64,000 bases of DNA from Pseudomonadota bacterium. Its GTDB lineage: Bacteria; Desulfobacterota; Binatia; Binatales; Binataceae. Where the stretch lies: assembly GCA_021324455.1 (NCBI GenBank), contig JAJPJA010000033.1, forward strand, positions 21,973 to 85,972, read 5' to 3'. Shown here one piece after another: positions 25,821 to 34,248 of the stretch. Under the pieces are notes generated by a model. That model saw only the letters and a program-made list of their open reading frames with translations. It made no database searches and was not told the DNA's origin. Position 1 is the stretch's first letter; the number at the start of each line of letters is the position of its first letter. Both the position numbers and the translations under genes were made by a program.

Positions 25821-27287
25821 TCATCTTAAACCGCCGGGCCAGACTGAGTTGTTCAGGTGATAGAGGAACCCCGAGCTGCTGTTGGTCAGATAGGTCACGG
25901 CGCCGCTGTCGTACCAGTTGCCGGAGAAATGCGTCGCGACGCATCCGAGCGCCAAATACTGCAGATTGGTTTCATTGGCGAAGAGATTGGTGGGTCCGAT
26001 TTGGCCTGACGGGACTATGCCGTTGGGATCGGATTGCGCCCGCGAAACCGCGTTGAGGTAATCCGATGAATTGCCGAACCAGTTGGCGTAATCGCCGTTG
26101 ACGCACGCGCGATACTTGGCCCATCGATAGTCCTCACCCCACGCGGTCGAGATCGCCAGCATCGGCCAGGTGTACCATTCGAAGTAACGCGCTTTGGACT
26201 GGATGATGCTCCAGCTTGACCACACCGACGAGCAGGTCGAGCCGTTGGCGTTCTGGCCGTTGTATGCGTTGGGGCCGATGAACTGGGCGGAGCTGTTGGT
26301 GACCGCGAAGCCGAGGAAGCTCAGGTTGGCGGTTTCGCCGCCGGAATCCGAATCGTAATTGCCGCAGTCGCCTCCCTCATGACAGGTGCTGCCGCCATGC
26401 ATCTGCGCGCACGCATTGGTCCATCCTCCGGTCTCTTGCGCGGTTTCGGCATAAGCCCAATCCTCATCCACGCCCCATTTGCATGCGGCCCAGCGGATGA
26501 TGTCCTGGGTCGAGCCGGAGTAATTTCCGTCAACCGCGGCAAAGTCCGACGCCGGCGCGAGGCCGTTGCGGCCCGCGTTGGCATAGAAGTACGAGGGCGT
26601 CGTCCACAGCTGGTTGTTGGCATCCCAGCCGGTGCCGTCATTGACGTTCTCCGCCGTAGTCTCGGGAAAATTCGCCTGATTGGCCAGCGCGGCGCAGCTC
26701 GATTCCGATGGCAGCGCCGCGTTGGGCGGCAAGTTGCTCAAATGGGCCGACGGCGTCGCAGTGGCGGTGGGCGACCCGTTGGGCGTACTGGTCGGGGAAG
26801 TCCCGGGGCTGGGCGACGGCGTCGCGGCGGTGTTCTCGATGTCCAGCGCCTCCGACGCGCTGCCCAGCGTTACGCTGCCGGGATTCTCGCTCTGGCTGGT
26901 CACCTCGATGGTGTGAATGCCATTGGAGAAGCTGCCGCTGTTCAGCACCACGCTCCCCGGCGCGAAATCGGCAATGTGCGATCCGTCCACATAGAGACTT
27001 TCGAACCACAATCCCGAGCAGGTGTCAGTGGTGGATATGCCGATATTTCCGCTGACCGTGCTGTTCGGCGCGGGCGCGGTGATCGCGACGCAAAGCGCGG
27101 GACTCGGAGAAGGGCTCGGACTGGGAGAAGGGCTTGGGCTCGGAGAAGGGCTCGAACTGGGAGTCATGCTCGGTTTGGGCGTGGGGGTTCGCCTTTTTCT
27201 CGAAGCGCTCAAAGCCGAAGCCGGGGCCAAAAGCAGAATTGTGAGAAAGAGACCAATAAAGAATATGACTCGACGCGAGCTATCCAT
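25821..27287 (-). CDS. Secreted modular protein: signal peptide, Ser-Pro linker, Ig-like domain, C-terminal lysozyme-like domain
   Basis: A 488-residue exported protein. Residues 1-28 form a signal peptide (VIFFIGLFLTILLLAPASALS). A Lys/Arg/Thr/Pro stretch leads into about ten Ser-Pro dipeptides (residues ~46-63), encoded by an 18-bp tandem repeat. Next is a beta-rich segment (ITAPAPNSTVSGNIGIST...SGLWFESLYVDGSHIADF) resembling an Ig-like/Big domain, and a second Pro/Thr/Ser linker. From about residue 235 a Trp/Cys-rich domain carries WGVDEDWAYAETAQETGGW and SIIQSKARYFEWYTWPM. This resembles lysozyme/transglycosylase-like folds with a candidate catalytic Glu, but I do not recognise the family firmly. 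Confidence 0.7.
   Translation of the reverse strand: MDSSRRVIFFIGLFLTILLLAPASALSASRKRRTPTPKPSMTPSSSPSPSPSPSPSPSPSPSPALCVAITAPAPNSTVSGNIGISTTDTCSGLWFESLYVDGSHIADFAPGSVVLNSGSFSNGIHTIEVTSQSENPGSVTLGSASEALDIENTAATPSPSPGTSPTSTPNGSPTATATPSAHLSNLPPNAALPSESSCAALANQANFPETTAENVNDGTGWDANNQLWTTPSYFYANAGRNGLAPASDFAAVDGNYSGSTQDIIRWAACKWGVDEDWAYAETAQETGGWTNACAQMHGGSTCHEGGDCGNYDSDSGGETANLSFLGFAVTNSSAQFIGPNAYNGQNANGSTCSSVWSSWSIIQSKARYFEWYTWPMLAISTAWGEDYRWAKYRACVNGDYANWFGNSSDYLNAVSRAQSDPNGIVPSGQIGPTNLFANETNLQYLALGCVATHFSGNWYDSGAVTYLTNSSSGFLYHLNNSVWPGGLR
27103..27156. repeat. 18-bp tandem repeat, three copies, coding for Ser-Pro dipeptides
   Basis: Three successive units of form CTSGGAGAAGGGCTYGGR lie in the secreted-protein gene and encode the Ser-Pro linker on the reverse strand. 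Being in phase with codons (18 bp = 6 residues), copy number can change linker length without frameshift. Confidence 0.8.
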
Positions 27288-27832
27288 AATTCGTCATCTA
27301 ATTCAAAAAAGACCGGTAGAATTCCCCATTGCCTGAATTGCCTGAGCCGCTTTATCCGCCCGGGCCAGGCCCGCGTCGCGCCGATCCGCAGCCGTGTGGA
27401 TAGAGCCTGAGGTCACTTATGATTCGAAGCCATTTCCAATCGAGGTGAAAAAAAGAGGCCAGCCAGGCGTTCGGAGCGGGTTCCACCTCCACCGTTGTGA
27501 GCCATGAGCGCCCTCTACAGCTCACCGATGCGACAGCGCGGAAAGTAAAACTTACCACACTAGTTGTCAAGCCGTGACTGAACGAAAAAAAACAATTCTG
27601 CCGAAGAAGATGCCAATAGCCAAGCCTTCAGCATAAGATTTCAGAGTTTGACAAAATTGCGATGATTGGCGGTGAGAGCGCACCGCTTGCTGTGGGGCCC
27701 TGAGCAGTTTTGGCTTGATGAGCCAGGGCTGCGGCGCCGGCGTCGCCTGCGGCCGAATGGTTTCGGGTTCCTTCACCCATTGCTCCAGTCCGGAGCGGGA
27801 TCAGGACGCCGCGGGAATACAATCGCGCCGCG
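27288..27832. other. Gene-free stretch between the secreted protein and the SDR gene
   Basis: This 545-bp region is noticeably richer in A and T than its surroundings. No reading frame in it looks like protein. It contains a tandem 9-bp repeat (TTGCCTGAA/TTGCCTGAG at 27,329-27,346), runs of A at 27,450 and 27,587, and an isolated TTGACA at 27,648 without a matching -10. It presumably holds the promoter of the secreted protein and the 3' end of the SDR operon; an RNA gene cannot be excluded by eye. Confidence 0.4.
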
Positions 27833-28585
27833 CTACATCGCGCTAATACCGCCGTCGACCGGCAGGATGGTGCCGTTTATCAGTGACGCCGCGTCGGAAC
27901 AGAGCCATAACGCGGCCTGCGCAACTTCCTCGGGCTGGCCGAGGCGGCCGTTTGCGGTGGGGGCGATAAGAATGTCGCGGTAGCCGGGATTGCTCGCAGC
28001 GATGCGCTTGCCCATCGGACTGTCGATGGGTCCGGGGCAGATGGCGTTGACGCGGATGCCGGCGCGCGCGTATTCCAGCGCGGCGCATCGGGTGATTCCG
28101 ACCACGCCATGCTTGGCGGCGCTGTATGCGCTCCAACCCGGAGCGCCGCCGATGCCCGCGCCGGAACTGGTATTGACGATCGCGCCGCCGCCCTGTTTTG
28201 CCATTTGCGGCAGCTCGTATTTGAGGCACAGCCATACGCTTTTGAGATTCACCGCGATCTGGCGATCGAATTCCGCTTCCGTGATGCCGGCGGTGTTGCA
28301 GATGCGGCTTTCGATGCCGGCGTTGTTCAGCGCGCAGTCGATACGGCCGTAAAGGCCGAGCGCGCTGCGGAATAATTGTTCAACCTCGGCGCCGGAACTG
28401 ACGTCGCATTTGAAAGCGGCCGCGGTTGCGCCAGCGGCGCTGACGGCAGCCGCCGTTGCGTCGGCCGCGGCGAGGTCAGCGAGCACCAGCCGGGCTCCTG
28501 CGCGAGCAAAGGCGAACGCGGCGGCGCGTCCGATGCCCGCGCCGGCACCGGTGATCAGCGCGATTTTAGCCTCCAGCAGCGTCAT
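27833..28585 (-). CDS. Short-chain dehydrogenase/reductase
   Basis: A 250-residue classical SDR that interconverts an alcohol and a ketone with NAD(P). The cofactor loop is TGAGAGIG (residues 12-19), with NNAG at 87-90. Catalytic Ser lies in NTSSGAG (~140), and Tyr154 and Lys158 in YSAAKHG. C-terminal IRVNAICPGPIDSPM and LINGTILPVDGG are canonical. Its ATG overlaps the stop of the upstream LLM gene by 4 bp, so it is the last gene of a reverse-strand operon with LLM and possibly the amidohydrolases. The acidic residue after beta2 (LADL) suggests NAD preference. Confidence 0.9.
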   Translation of the reverse strand: MTLLEAKIALITGAGAGIGRAAAFAFARAGARLVLADLAAADATAAAVSAAGATAAAFKCDVSSGAEVEQLFRSALGLYGRIDCALNNAGIESRICNTAGITEAEFDRQIAVNLKSVWLCLKYELPQMAKQGGGAIVNTSSGAGIGGAPGWSAYSAAKHGVVGITRCAALEYARAGIRVNAICPGPIDSPMGKRIAASNPGYRDILIAPTANGRLGQPEEVAQAALWLCSDAASLINGTILPVDGGISAM

Positions 28586-29667
28586 GCGCCCTCTCCGCCA
28601 TCGCTTTGCGCCGTGCGCGGCGATTGCGCAAAGGCTGGCACGACCTCCCGGCAGAAGAGACTCAATGATTCCATCACCTCATCAGCGGGCATCAACCCCA
28701 GCCGGAACTGACACATCACCCGGTCCACCCCCGCGGCCGCCATCGCCTGAAGCCTCTTGATGCAGGTTTCGGGGCTGCCCGATACGATCATTCCGCCCCG
28801 CTTGAAGTCGTCGAATGCGGCCTCGCCGCGCATGTATCGGGCGACCATGTTGGCGGGATTCGGATCCTTGTCGAGGCCGTAGCTGCGGCCCATCGTGGTG
28901 TAGAACCATTTGTGATAGGGGCTGATGCGGGCGTCGGCTTCGGCGTCGGTCCTGGCACAGTGGATAAAGATAATGACTGAGAATTCCGCGTTTTGATGTC
29001 GCGCGGCCCGCGACTGACCTTCGCGGAACGCACGCGCCTGCCGGGCGATTTCCACGTCCGGATGAAAACTGCAAATCCCCAGCACGTTCCATCCCAGGGA
29101 GCCGTACAAGCCGGCCGATTCGGGGCTGGTTCCGGCGATATGCACCCGCGGATGCGGTTTCTGCAGCGGCTTTGGAATTACGTTGATTGGCTCCTTGAAC
29201 TGGTAGTAGCGGCCGTGGTGGACCACCTCGTCGCGGGTCCAGCATTTGAGTATCAACTCGAGCGCCTCGTACATCATGTCGCGGCTGTGCTCGTAGGGTT
29301 CGGGGCGAAACCGGTTCCATTCGAAGTTGACCACGCCGCGGCCGACGCCGAACTCCAGCCGCCCGCCGGAAAGCACGTCGAGCGTGGCGTAGCGCTCCGC
29401 GACCGTAACCGGATTGTGATAGGGCAGCAGGCACACGCCGGGACCGATCCTGATTGTGCTGGTGCGGCCGGCGATCGCGGTCAGCAGGATTTCGGGCGCC
29501 GAACAGTACGAATAGGTATCGGTGAAATGATGCTCCAATACCCAGACGGATTCGAAGCCGTGGCGTTCGGCGAAGCATACCTGTTCGATGTGATCGCGGT
29601 ACATCGCGGCGACATCGTGCGAGGTCTCGCGCGTCTGCTCGAATTCTGCGAAGTATCCGAATTTCAA
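28582..29667 (-). CDS. LLM class flavin-dependent oxidoreductase (bacterial luciferase-like)
   Basis: A 361-residue luciferase-like monooxygenase. The start is TTG, giving MKFGYFAEFEQTRE, with GAGGA 8 bp upstream; upstream in-frame codons do not look coding. Core blocks are FAERHGFESVWVLEHHFTDTY, IGPGVCLLPYHNPVTVAERYATLDVLSGGR and FGVGRGVVNFEWNRF, with KPHPRVHIAG near residue 170 and GMIVSGSPETCIKRLQAM near the C-terminus. It resembles flavin monooxygenases that act on alkane-, terpene- or sulfonate-type substrates. The reaction is undetermined. It is coupled to the SDR downstream and sits with two amidohydrolases. Confidence 0.85.
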   Translation of the reverse strand: MKFGYFAEFEQTRETSHDVAAMYRDHIEQVCFAERHGFESVWVLEHHFTDTYSYCSAPEILLTAIAGRTSTIRIGPGVCLLPYHNPVTVAERYATLDVLSGGRLEFGVGRGVVNFEWNRFRPEPYEHSRDMMYEALELILKCWTRDEVVHHGRYYQFKEPINVIPKPLQKPHPRVHIAGTSPESAGLYGSLGWNVLGICSFHPDVEIARQARAFREGQSRAARHQNAEFSVIIFIHCARTDAEADARISPYHKWFYTTMGRSYGLDKDPNPANMVARYMRGEAAFDDFKRGGMIVSGSPETCIKRLQAMAAAGVDRVMCQFRLGLMPADEVMESLSLFCREVVPAFAQSPRTAQSDGGEGA

Positions 29668-29741
29668 TGCGTTGTTCCTCTCATTGAGCGTGGATGCGAA
29701 GCATGGCGGTCGCGCAAAGCCGCAATGAAGGGCGGCTGCGC

Positions 29742-30908
29742 TTAGCGGGCAAAGCCGATGATGCGCGAGGCATTGGCGCCCATGAATTTCGCGATTACGG
29801 CTTCGGGCACTTCGCACCTGTGCAGTTCGGCGGCGGTTTGCGCGGGTTCCATGGTGTCATGGGCCGGATAATGAGAGCCCCAGCACGCCACATTTTCGAC
29901 GATGTCATGGATTTTGCCCACCGACCGCTCCCACGGGTTGAAGCCGACCAGGTAGGGACGATCATAAAAGAAGCTTTCCGGCTCCAGACACACGTTCTCG
30001 ATCATGAAGAAGGTGAGATAGGTTTGCGCTTTTTCCAGCGCCAGCGGCAGCCAGGAAATCCCGCCATGCATGAAGGCAAGCTTGAGCTTCGGATATCGTT
30101 CCATGTGGCCGCATAAAGCGAAGGTGGTCAGCGCCGCGGCGTTATCCATGAAATAGGAGACCGACTCCGCCACCGGATGTCCGATGCGCAGGTTGGCGGC
30201 GACCCGCTCCACGAACGATCCTTCGGAGGTCCACTGCGGATTGGTATCGCCCGCCGCCGGATGAATGCAGGCGGTCAGACCGAGGCGCTCGATTTCCTGC
30301 CACACCGGATCATAAACCGGATGGTTGAGGAAGCGGCCGTCGAAGAACGATGGGCGAATGAAGCAGGCCTTGAAACCGGCCGCGGCAACCCGGCGCAGCT
30401 CCTGACCGGCGAATATCGGATCCTGCATGGGCAGGATTGCGGCCGGGATCAGCCGGTCGGAACAGACGCAGCAGAAATCGGCGATCCAGTCGTTATAGGC
30501 TCGCGCGAGGGCATGCGCGACATCCGGATTTTCGACCAGCGGGAAATACTCGGCGAACAGGGTAGGAAAGAGCACCGCCCGCTCGATACTCATCGCGTCC
30601 ATGTCGCGCAGACGCTTTTCGGGGTCGTTGGCGCCCGGGTTGATCTCGGCCGGGGCCGCCGGATCCATCGCGCCGATGGTTTCGGGGGTCATCCCGGGAC
30701 GCCAGATCGCGTAGCGATTGAGCATACCGCGGTTAATCCATGGCGCCGGCTTGCCGTTCAGGATGACCGCGAAACGGCCCGCGTCATCGCCGTGATATGA
30801 AAACGCCGAGCGCGCGGCGAAGCGGTATTCCGGTTCAAGATATTGAGTCCAAACCGCCGGCGGTTCGAACACATGACTATCGGCGTCGATTACTGTGATG
30901 TTTTTCAT
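29742..30908 (-). CDS. Amidohydrolase 2 (ACMSD-like TIM-barrel metal-dependent hydrolase)
   Basis: A 388-residue cytosolic TIM-barrel protein of the ACMSD/amidohydrolase-2 family. The N-terminal metal motif is IDADSHVFEP; further metal or substrate residues are His in ACIHPAAGD, His in LAFMHGGISWLPL and Asp in YPAHDT. Members hydrolyse or decarboxylate ring-cleavage and related products. The chosen ATG gives the family N-terminus MKNITVIDADSH and lies just after the upstream amidohydrolase stop. The pair differs in sequence but shares the plan, so they may act on successive intermediates or form a heteromer (inference). Confidence 0.85.
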   Translation of the reverse strand: MKNITVIDADSHVFEPPAVWTQYLEPEYRFAARSAFSYHGDDAGRFAVILNGKPAPWINRGMLNRYAIWRPGMTPETIGAMDPAAPAEINPGANDPEKRLRDMDAMSIERAVLFPTLFAEYFPLVENPDVAHALARAYNDWIADFCCVCSDRLIPAAILPMQDPIFAGQELRRVAAAGFKACFIRPSFFDGRFLNHPVYDPVWQEIERLGLTACIHPAAGDTNPQWTSEGSFVERVAANLRIGHPVAESVSYFMDNAAALTTFALCGHMERYPKLKLAFMHGGISWLPLALEKAQTYLTFFMIENVCLEPESFFYDRPYLVGFNPWERSVGKIHDIVENVACWGSHYPAHDTMEPAQTAAELHRCEVPEAVIAKFMGANASRIIGFAR

Positions 30909-30931
30909 CTGCTGCGGCCGCACCCCGGTGG

Positions 30932-32323
30932 CTATTTGGAAGCGGCGCGAGTTTGCGCCAACGCCTTGCCGGGAAACGCCTCTTTTTCCCACCATTGGTC
31001 AAATTCGGCGTCCCGCTTCGGAAACCAGTCCGGACGCTCCAGCTTTACCTCGTTCTTCACGAAACACTTTCCCTCGATTCCATAGAAACGGCGCGCATTG
31101 GATCCCATCAGCTTTTCCTGGACCGAAGGCGGAACCTCGGCCTCGCGCATGAAGCGCAGCGCCGTCCATGCGTCGGAGGCGTCATGATGATAAACGTCGG
31201 ACGCCCATATGCCGACGTTTTCGAACCGCTCCCAATCCCGGTAGACGGGCTTTTCATCGGACTCGAATGAGATCATGCATTGCGCGGCGAAGGCTTCGCT
31301 GGGCAGCCGGCGGGCGCGAGCCTTGCGCTGGTTGGCGTAGAGCTTGAACAGCAGATCGCAGTGGTCGAGAAGCTCGGGCAGCCACGACGCGTTGGATTCG
31401 AAAATCGCCATCTTCAATTTCGGATAGCGGTCGAGCAGGCCCGAGAGCAGGACCTGCGCCGTCCAGGTGATGGCTTCGAAGATGAAACTGAAAGTGGAGC
31501 TGACCACCAGCCTGCCGGTGCCGGCGGCGGCCTTTTCAATCAGTTCGCCGGGCGACCACGGCAGCTCGCGTTCGATCCCGATGGGCGCGGGAAAAGTATG
31601 CATCCCCAGCACCATCCCCGTGTCCTGCAGCGCGCGGAAAAAAGAATCCAGCGGCGGATAGCCGTCGGTCGACATCCTGTCCGCGGGCCAGAAAATGCGG
31701 TTGGGATAATGTCCGTTCGCGTCGATCGGCCTGACCAGGGCGACCGGGAAACCGAGTCTGGCCGCGCGTTCCAACTCCTTCACCGCGTAGTCCGGGCTTT
31801 GAATCGGAATCAGCGCGGCAGGAAAGAGCCGGCCGGGCGCGGTTGCGCACCAGTCACGCACCCAATTGTTATAGGCGCGGGCCAGGCCGTAAGCGCCGTC
31901 GACATTTTCGATGAACGGAAAGTAGTTGACCATCATCGTCGGGATGACCAGCACCTGGTCGATGCCCATGACGTCGAGTTCCTTGACGCGCGCGCCGGCC
32001 TCGTAAGCGCCGCGATGGTCCAGATAGTGGCATTGCTCGGGCGTAAGCCGCATCCGCATCAAACGGCGCTGCACCCGTTTGTCCGCGCCGGGTCCGCCGA
32101 TGGTGATGCCGTTGATGGTTATCAGGTCGCGCGGCGTGTCGTGCCCGCCCGACACCAGCATCCGCCCGTTCAGGATGGCTCGTCCCGGCGTATTCCAGTA
32201 CGACTGTTGGACCGCGCCGCGATACTCCGGCTCAACGTACCAGTCCCAGATTTCGAGCGGGTCGTTGATATGCGCGTCGCAGTCGAAGACCGGAAAATCC
32301 TTGGTCAATAGCGTGGTGGACAT
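30932..32323 (-). CDS. Amidohydrolase 2 (ACMSD-like), longer paralogue
   Basis: A 463-residue protein of the same family. It shows FDCDAHINDPLEIWDWYVEPEYR at the N-terminus, GMHTFPAPIGIE for the barrel histidine, and IWASDVYHHDASDAW for the catalytic aspartate. Where the shorter neighbour has FMHGG, this one reads FESNASWLPELL, a known variation in decarboxylase-like members. ELDVMGIDQVLVIPTMM and YNNWVRDWCATAPGRLFPAALIP are typical. It is 18 bp downstream of the cupin gene and 23 bp upstream of the second amidohydrolase, so all three are probably co-transcribed. Confidence 0.87.
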   Translation of the reverse strand: MSTTLLTKDFPVFDCDAHINDPLEIWDWYVEPEYRGAVQQSYWNTPGRAILNGRMLVSGGHDTPRDLITINGITIGGPGADKRVQRRLMRMRLTPEQCHYLDHRGAYEAGARVKELDVMGIDQVLVIPTMMVNYFPFIENVDGAYGLARAYNNWVRDWCATAPGRLFPAALIPIQSPDYAVKELERAARLGFPVALVRPIDANGHYPNRIFWPADRMSTDGYPPLDSFFRALQDTGMVLGMHTFPAPIGIERELPWSPGELIEKAAAGTGRLVVSSTFSFIFEAITWTAQVLLSGLLDRYPKLKMAIFESNASWLPELLDHCDLLFKLYANQRKARARRLPSEAFAAQCMISFESDEKPVYRDWERFENVGIWASDVYHHDASDAWTALRFMREAEVPPSVQEKLMGSNARRFYGIEGKCFVKNEVKLERPDWFPKRDAEFDQWWEKEAFPGKALAQTRAASK

Positions 32324-32341
32324 CGCTGTCTCCCCTCGCGA

Positions 32342-32707
32342 TCAGGAGGCCGATTTCATTCCCGGCGCTCCGGTGAACAGCAGGACGAAACGGACGCCCT
32401 GCGGACCGGCGCGCAGCGGGCCGTACACGGTGTTGGGCTCGATGTGTATCGCGTCGCCGGGGCCGAAGCGGTCCTCACCGATACTGACCTCGCCGTCCAA
32501 TATATAGATGACCTCGGAGGCGGCATGGCTGTGCGCCTCGACCACCCATTGCGGGGCATATTCGACCACGCGCAGCATCATCCCGATCTCGGCCGGATCG
32601 AAGTAGGGCTTGGTGCGAACGCCCCATTGCTGCGGGCCGTGCTCCGCGCTGGTGCGGTTTTCTTCCCATCCGATGTTCTCGCCGCGGCGAGCCTGAATTG
32701 CGCCCAT
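32342..32707 (-). CDS. Small cupin-domain protein
   Basis: A 121-residue single cupin. Motif 1 is VVEAHSHAASEVIYILDGEVSIGED (His-x-His and Glu) and motif 2 GDAIHIEPNTVYGPLRAG (His). These residues would bind one metal in the barrel. Small cupins in catabolic clusters act as dioxygenases, isomerases or ligand-binding accessory proteins; the exact role here is unknown. First gene of the reverse-strand island and divergent from the LLM gene at 32,806, with which it shares a roughly 100-bp control region. Confidence 0.82.
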   Translation of the reverse strand: MGAIQARRGENIGWEENRTSAEHGPQQWGVRTKPYFDPAEIGMMLRVVEYAPQWVVEAHSHAASEVIYILDGEVSIGEDRFGPGDAIHIEPNTVYGPLRAGPQGVRFVLLFTGAPGMKSAS

Positions 32708-32805
32708 GTCTGGTCTCCACGATGCTGAATGAATTTGACCGCAGGTCCCGGTTCATCCCATACTCCGCAGCCGGCGAACATCGCAAGGCGCCGCGGGTGA
32801 AACCG

Positions 32806-33663
32806 ATGAAGTACGGAGTCGTGATATTTCCCGCTCCGGAGGCGATCCGGATCGACGAATTGGCGCGTGCTGCCGAGCAGCGCGGGCTGGAGTCGCTGTT
32901 CGTGTGCGAGCATTCGCATATCCCGGCGTCGCGGCGCACGCCGTGGCCGCTGGGCCCCGGGCCATTGCCGCGCGAGTACTGGGCGATGATGGATCCGTTC
33001 GCGGCGCTGGGGATGGCTGCCGGGGTTACCCGCAAGCTTTTGCTCGGCACCGCAATCTGCCTGGTCGCGCAGCGCGATCCGATCATCCTGGCCAAGCAGG
33101 CGGCGACGGTGGATTTCCTCTCCGGCGGACGGCTGGTGTTTGGAATCGGCGCGGGATGGAACGCGGAGGAGATGGAAAATCATGGCGTTGAGTTTGCCCG
33201 GCGATGGGACATCGCGCGCGAAAAGACCGAGGCGATAAGAGCAATCTGGACCCGGCAGGAGGCCGCCTATCACGGCGAATATGTCGATTTCGATCCGCTC
33301 TGGAGCGAGCCCAAGCCGATTCAGCAGCCGCATCCGCCCATCCTGTTCGGCGGCCAGGGACTCAAGGCGATGCGCGCCGCGATCCAGTATTGCGACGGAT
33401 GGCTGCCGGCGGTGGCGCCTGACTTTGCACGTCTGGTGCGAACGTTCAGGAATCGCGCCGAAACGGCCGGACGCGATCCCGCATCGCTGAAGATCACCGC
33501 GATCTGGGCGGCGGTGACCCGGGGATGGAGTGTGCCCGGCCGCGCAACTATCGACGAGGTTGGCGCCGCCGCGATCGATCGCCTGATCTGCGGGGTAACC
33601 CCGTCGGGACGCGACGCCGCTTTGCGCTGGCTCGATGATTACGCCGCGCTGACCGCGGCGTAG
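32806..33663 (+). CDS. LLM class oxidoreductase, probably F420-dependent (TIGR03619-like)
   Basis: A 285-residue single-domain luciferase-like protein, similar to the one at 368-1,255 but transcribed divergently from the cupin/amidohydrolase genes. Blocks: MKYGVVIFPAPEAIRIDELARAAEQRGLESLFVCEH, LLLGTAICLVAQRDPIILAKQAATVDFLSGGRLVFGIGAGWN and QPHPPILFGGQG. I chose the ATG that starts the first beta strand; a GTG three codons earlier is possible. The substrate is unknown, but the context implies oxidation or reduction of an intermediate handled by the amidohydrolases. Confidence 0.82.
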   Translation: MKYGVVIFPAPEAIRIDELARAAEQRGLESLFVCEHSHIPASRRTPWPLGPGPLPREYWAMMDPFAALGMAAGVTRKLLLGTAICLVAQRDPIILAKQAATVDFLSGGRLVFGIGAGWNAEEMENHGVEFARRWDIAREKTEAIRAIWTRQEAAYHGEYVDFDPLWSEPKPIQQPHPPILFGGQGLKAMRAAIQYCDGWLPAVAPDFARLVRTFRNRAETAGRDPASLKITAIWAAVTRGWSVPGRATIDEVGAAAIDRLICGVTPSGRDAALRWLDDYAALTAA

Positions 33664-33673
33664 CGGATCGAAG

Positions 33674-33871
33674 CTACATCAGTCTGGGAATATGGACGCC
33701 GGGTATTTCGCCCACCAGACCGAACACGCGCAAAATCCAGATCAGCACCACCACAAACACCACCGCGTTAAGCAATCCCTTGATACCGGCGCTCATGGGA
33801 ATAAAAGCGTTGATCAGCCACATCACCAGTCCGACCACAACCAATATGATGACGATGTCGAGTAGAGTCAT
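33674..33871 (-). CDS. Small hydrophobic membrane protein (Thivi_2564-like)
   Basis: A 65-residue, two-helix inner-membrane protein: TLLDIVIILVVVGLVMWLIN, a short polar turn (AFIPMSAGIKGLLN) and AVVFVVVLIWILRVFGLVG. The turn IPM...IKxLLN is characteristic of the Thivi_2564-like family, which has no known function. It is downstream of the DUF3309 gene in the same direction, with a perfect inverted repeat between them, and probably shares the sigma-54 promoter upstream of DUF3309. The ATG at 33,871 is preferred because the sequence upstream is not hydrophobic or conserved. Confidence 0.75.
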   Translation of the reverse strand: MTLLDIVIILVVVGLVMWLINAFIPMSAGIKGLLNAVVFVVVLIWILRVFGLVGEIPGVHIPRLM

Positions 33872-33893
33872 GGGAGATAGCCACTGCGCTGAG

Positions 33894-33930
33894 GCAAGCG
33901 GCCGCATCGCCGAATGACGCGGCCGCTTGC
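33894..33930. repeat. Perfect 12-bp inverted repeat between two small membrane-protein genes
   Basis: GCAAGCGGCCGC and GCGGCCGCTTGC are separated by 13 nt. No T-tract follows on either strand, so it may be an RNA-processing/stability hairpin that sets unequal expression of the two genes, or a partial terminator. Confidence 0.6.
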
Positions 33931-33934
33931 GATT

Positions 33935-34090
33935 TCAGACCCGTCCAACTAGAACCAGAATCAGCCAGACGATTAGAATGGTGCCGATGATTCCGCTGGG
34001 GAAATAACCCCAACCGGCGCTGTAAGGGTAAACCGGAACAGAACCAATCAGGGCAAGAATCAGGATAATCAGAAGTACGGTTCCCAGCAT
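33935..34090 (-). CDS. DUF3309 family small membrane protein
   Basis: A 51-residue two-helix protein: MLGTVLLIILILALIGSVPVYPYSAGWGYFPSGIIGTILIVWLILVLVG (shown in the gene as two segments around a WGYFPSG turn). The W-G-Y-x-P-S-G turn identifies DUF3309, a widespread proteobacterial family of unknown function often seen in stress-related neighbourhoods. GAGGAG is correctly placed before the ATG. About 60 bp upstream on the same strand is a sigma-54-type promoter, mirrored by one for the divergent operon. Confidence 0.82.
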   Translation of the reverse strand: MLGTVLLIILILALIGSVPVYPYSAGWGYFPSGIIGTILIVWLILVLVGRV

Positions 34091-34153
34091 TATGTTTTCT
34101 CCTCGCGCTTGAATTGAGAAAATCGCGCTCAGTGACGCAGAGCTGTCAGGTGA

Positions 34154-34168
34154 GCAACCGTCATGCCG
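34154..34168 (-). promoter_or_regulatory. Sigma-54 promoter for the DUF3309/Thivi_2564-like genes
   Basis: The reverse strand reads CGGCATGACGGTTGCT: GG and GC separated by exactly 10 bp, with GGCATG for the -24 region and TTGCT for the -12 region. It would start transcription near 34,142, leaving a leader of about 50 nt. The first base of TGG is C, so it is slightly weaker than its divergent partner. Confidence 0.55.
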
Positions 34169-34227
34169 ATAAAACCGATCACCGGAGCGGTTGAAACTCA
34201 ACTATCGCTCTGCCGCTGCTCTGTAAT

Positions 34228-34248
34228 TTTTGCCTGCTGGCGGCAAAA
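34228..34248. promoter_or_regulatory. Candidate enhancer site between divergent sigma-54 promoters
   Basis: TTTTGCC-N7-GGCAAAA is a perfect 7-bp inverted repeat. It lies about 105-125 bp from the rightward -24/-12 promoter and 65-90 bp from the leftward one, the usual distances for an NtrC-type activator. Proposed ligand: the response regulator encoded at 36,104-37,464 (inference). Confidence 0.4.

Noticed and set aside
27288..27832. Possible tRNA or small RNA in the AT-richer gap
   Set aside because: No acceptor-stem/T-loop pattern could be built, and the isolated TTGACA lacks a -10 box.
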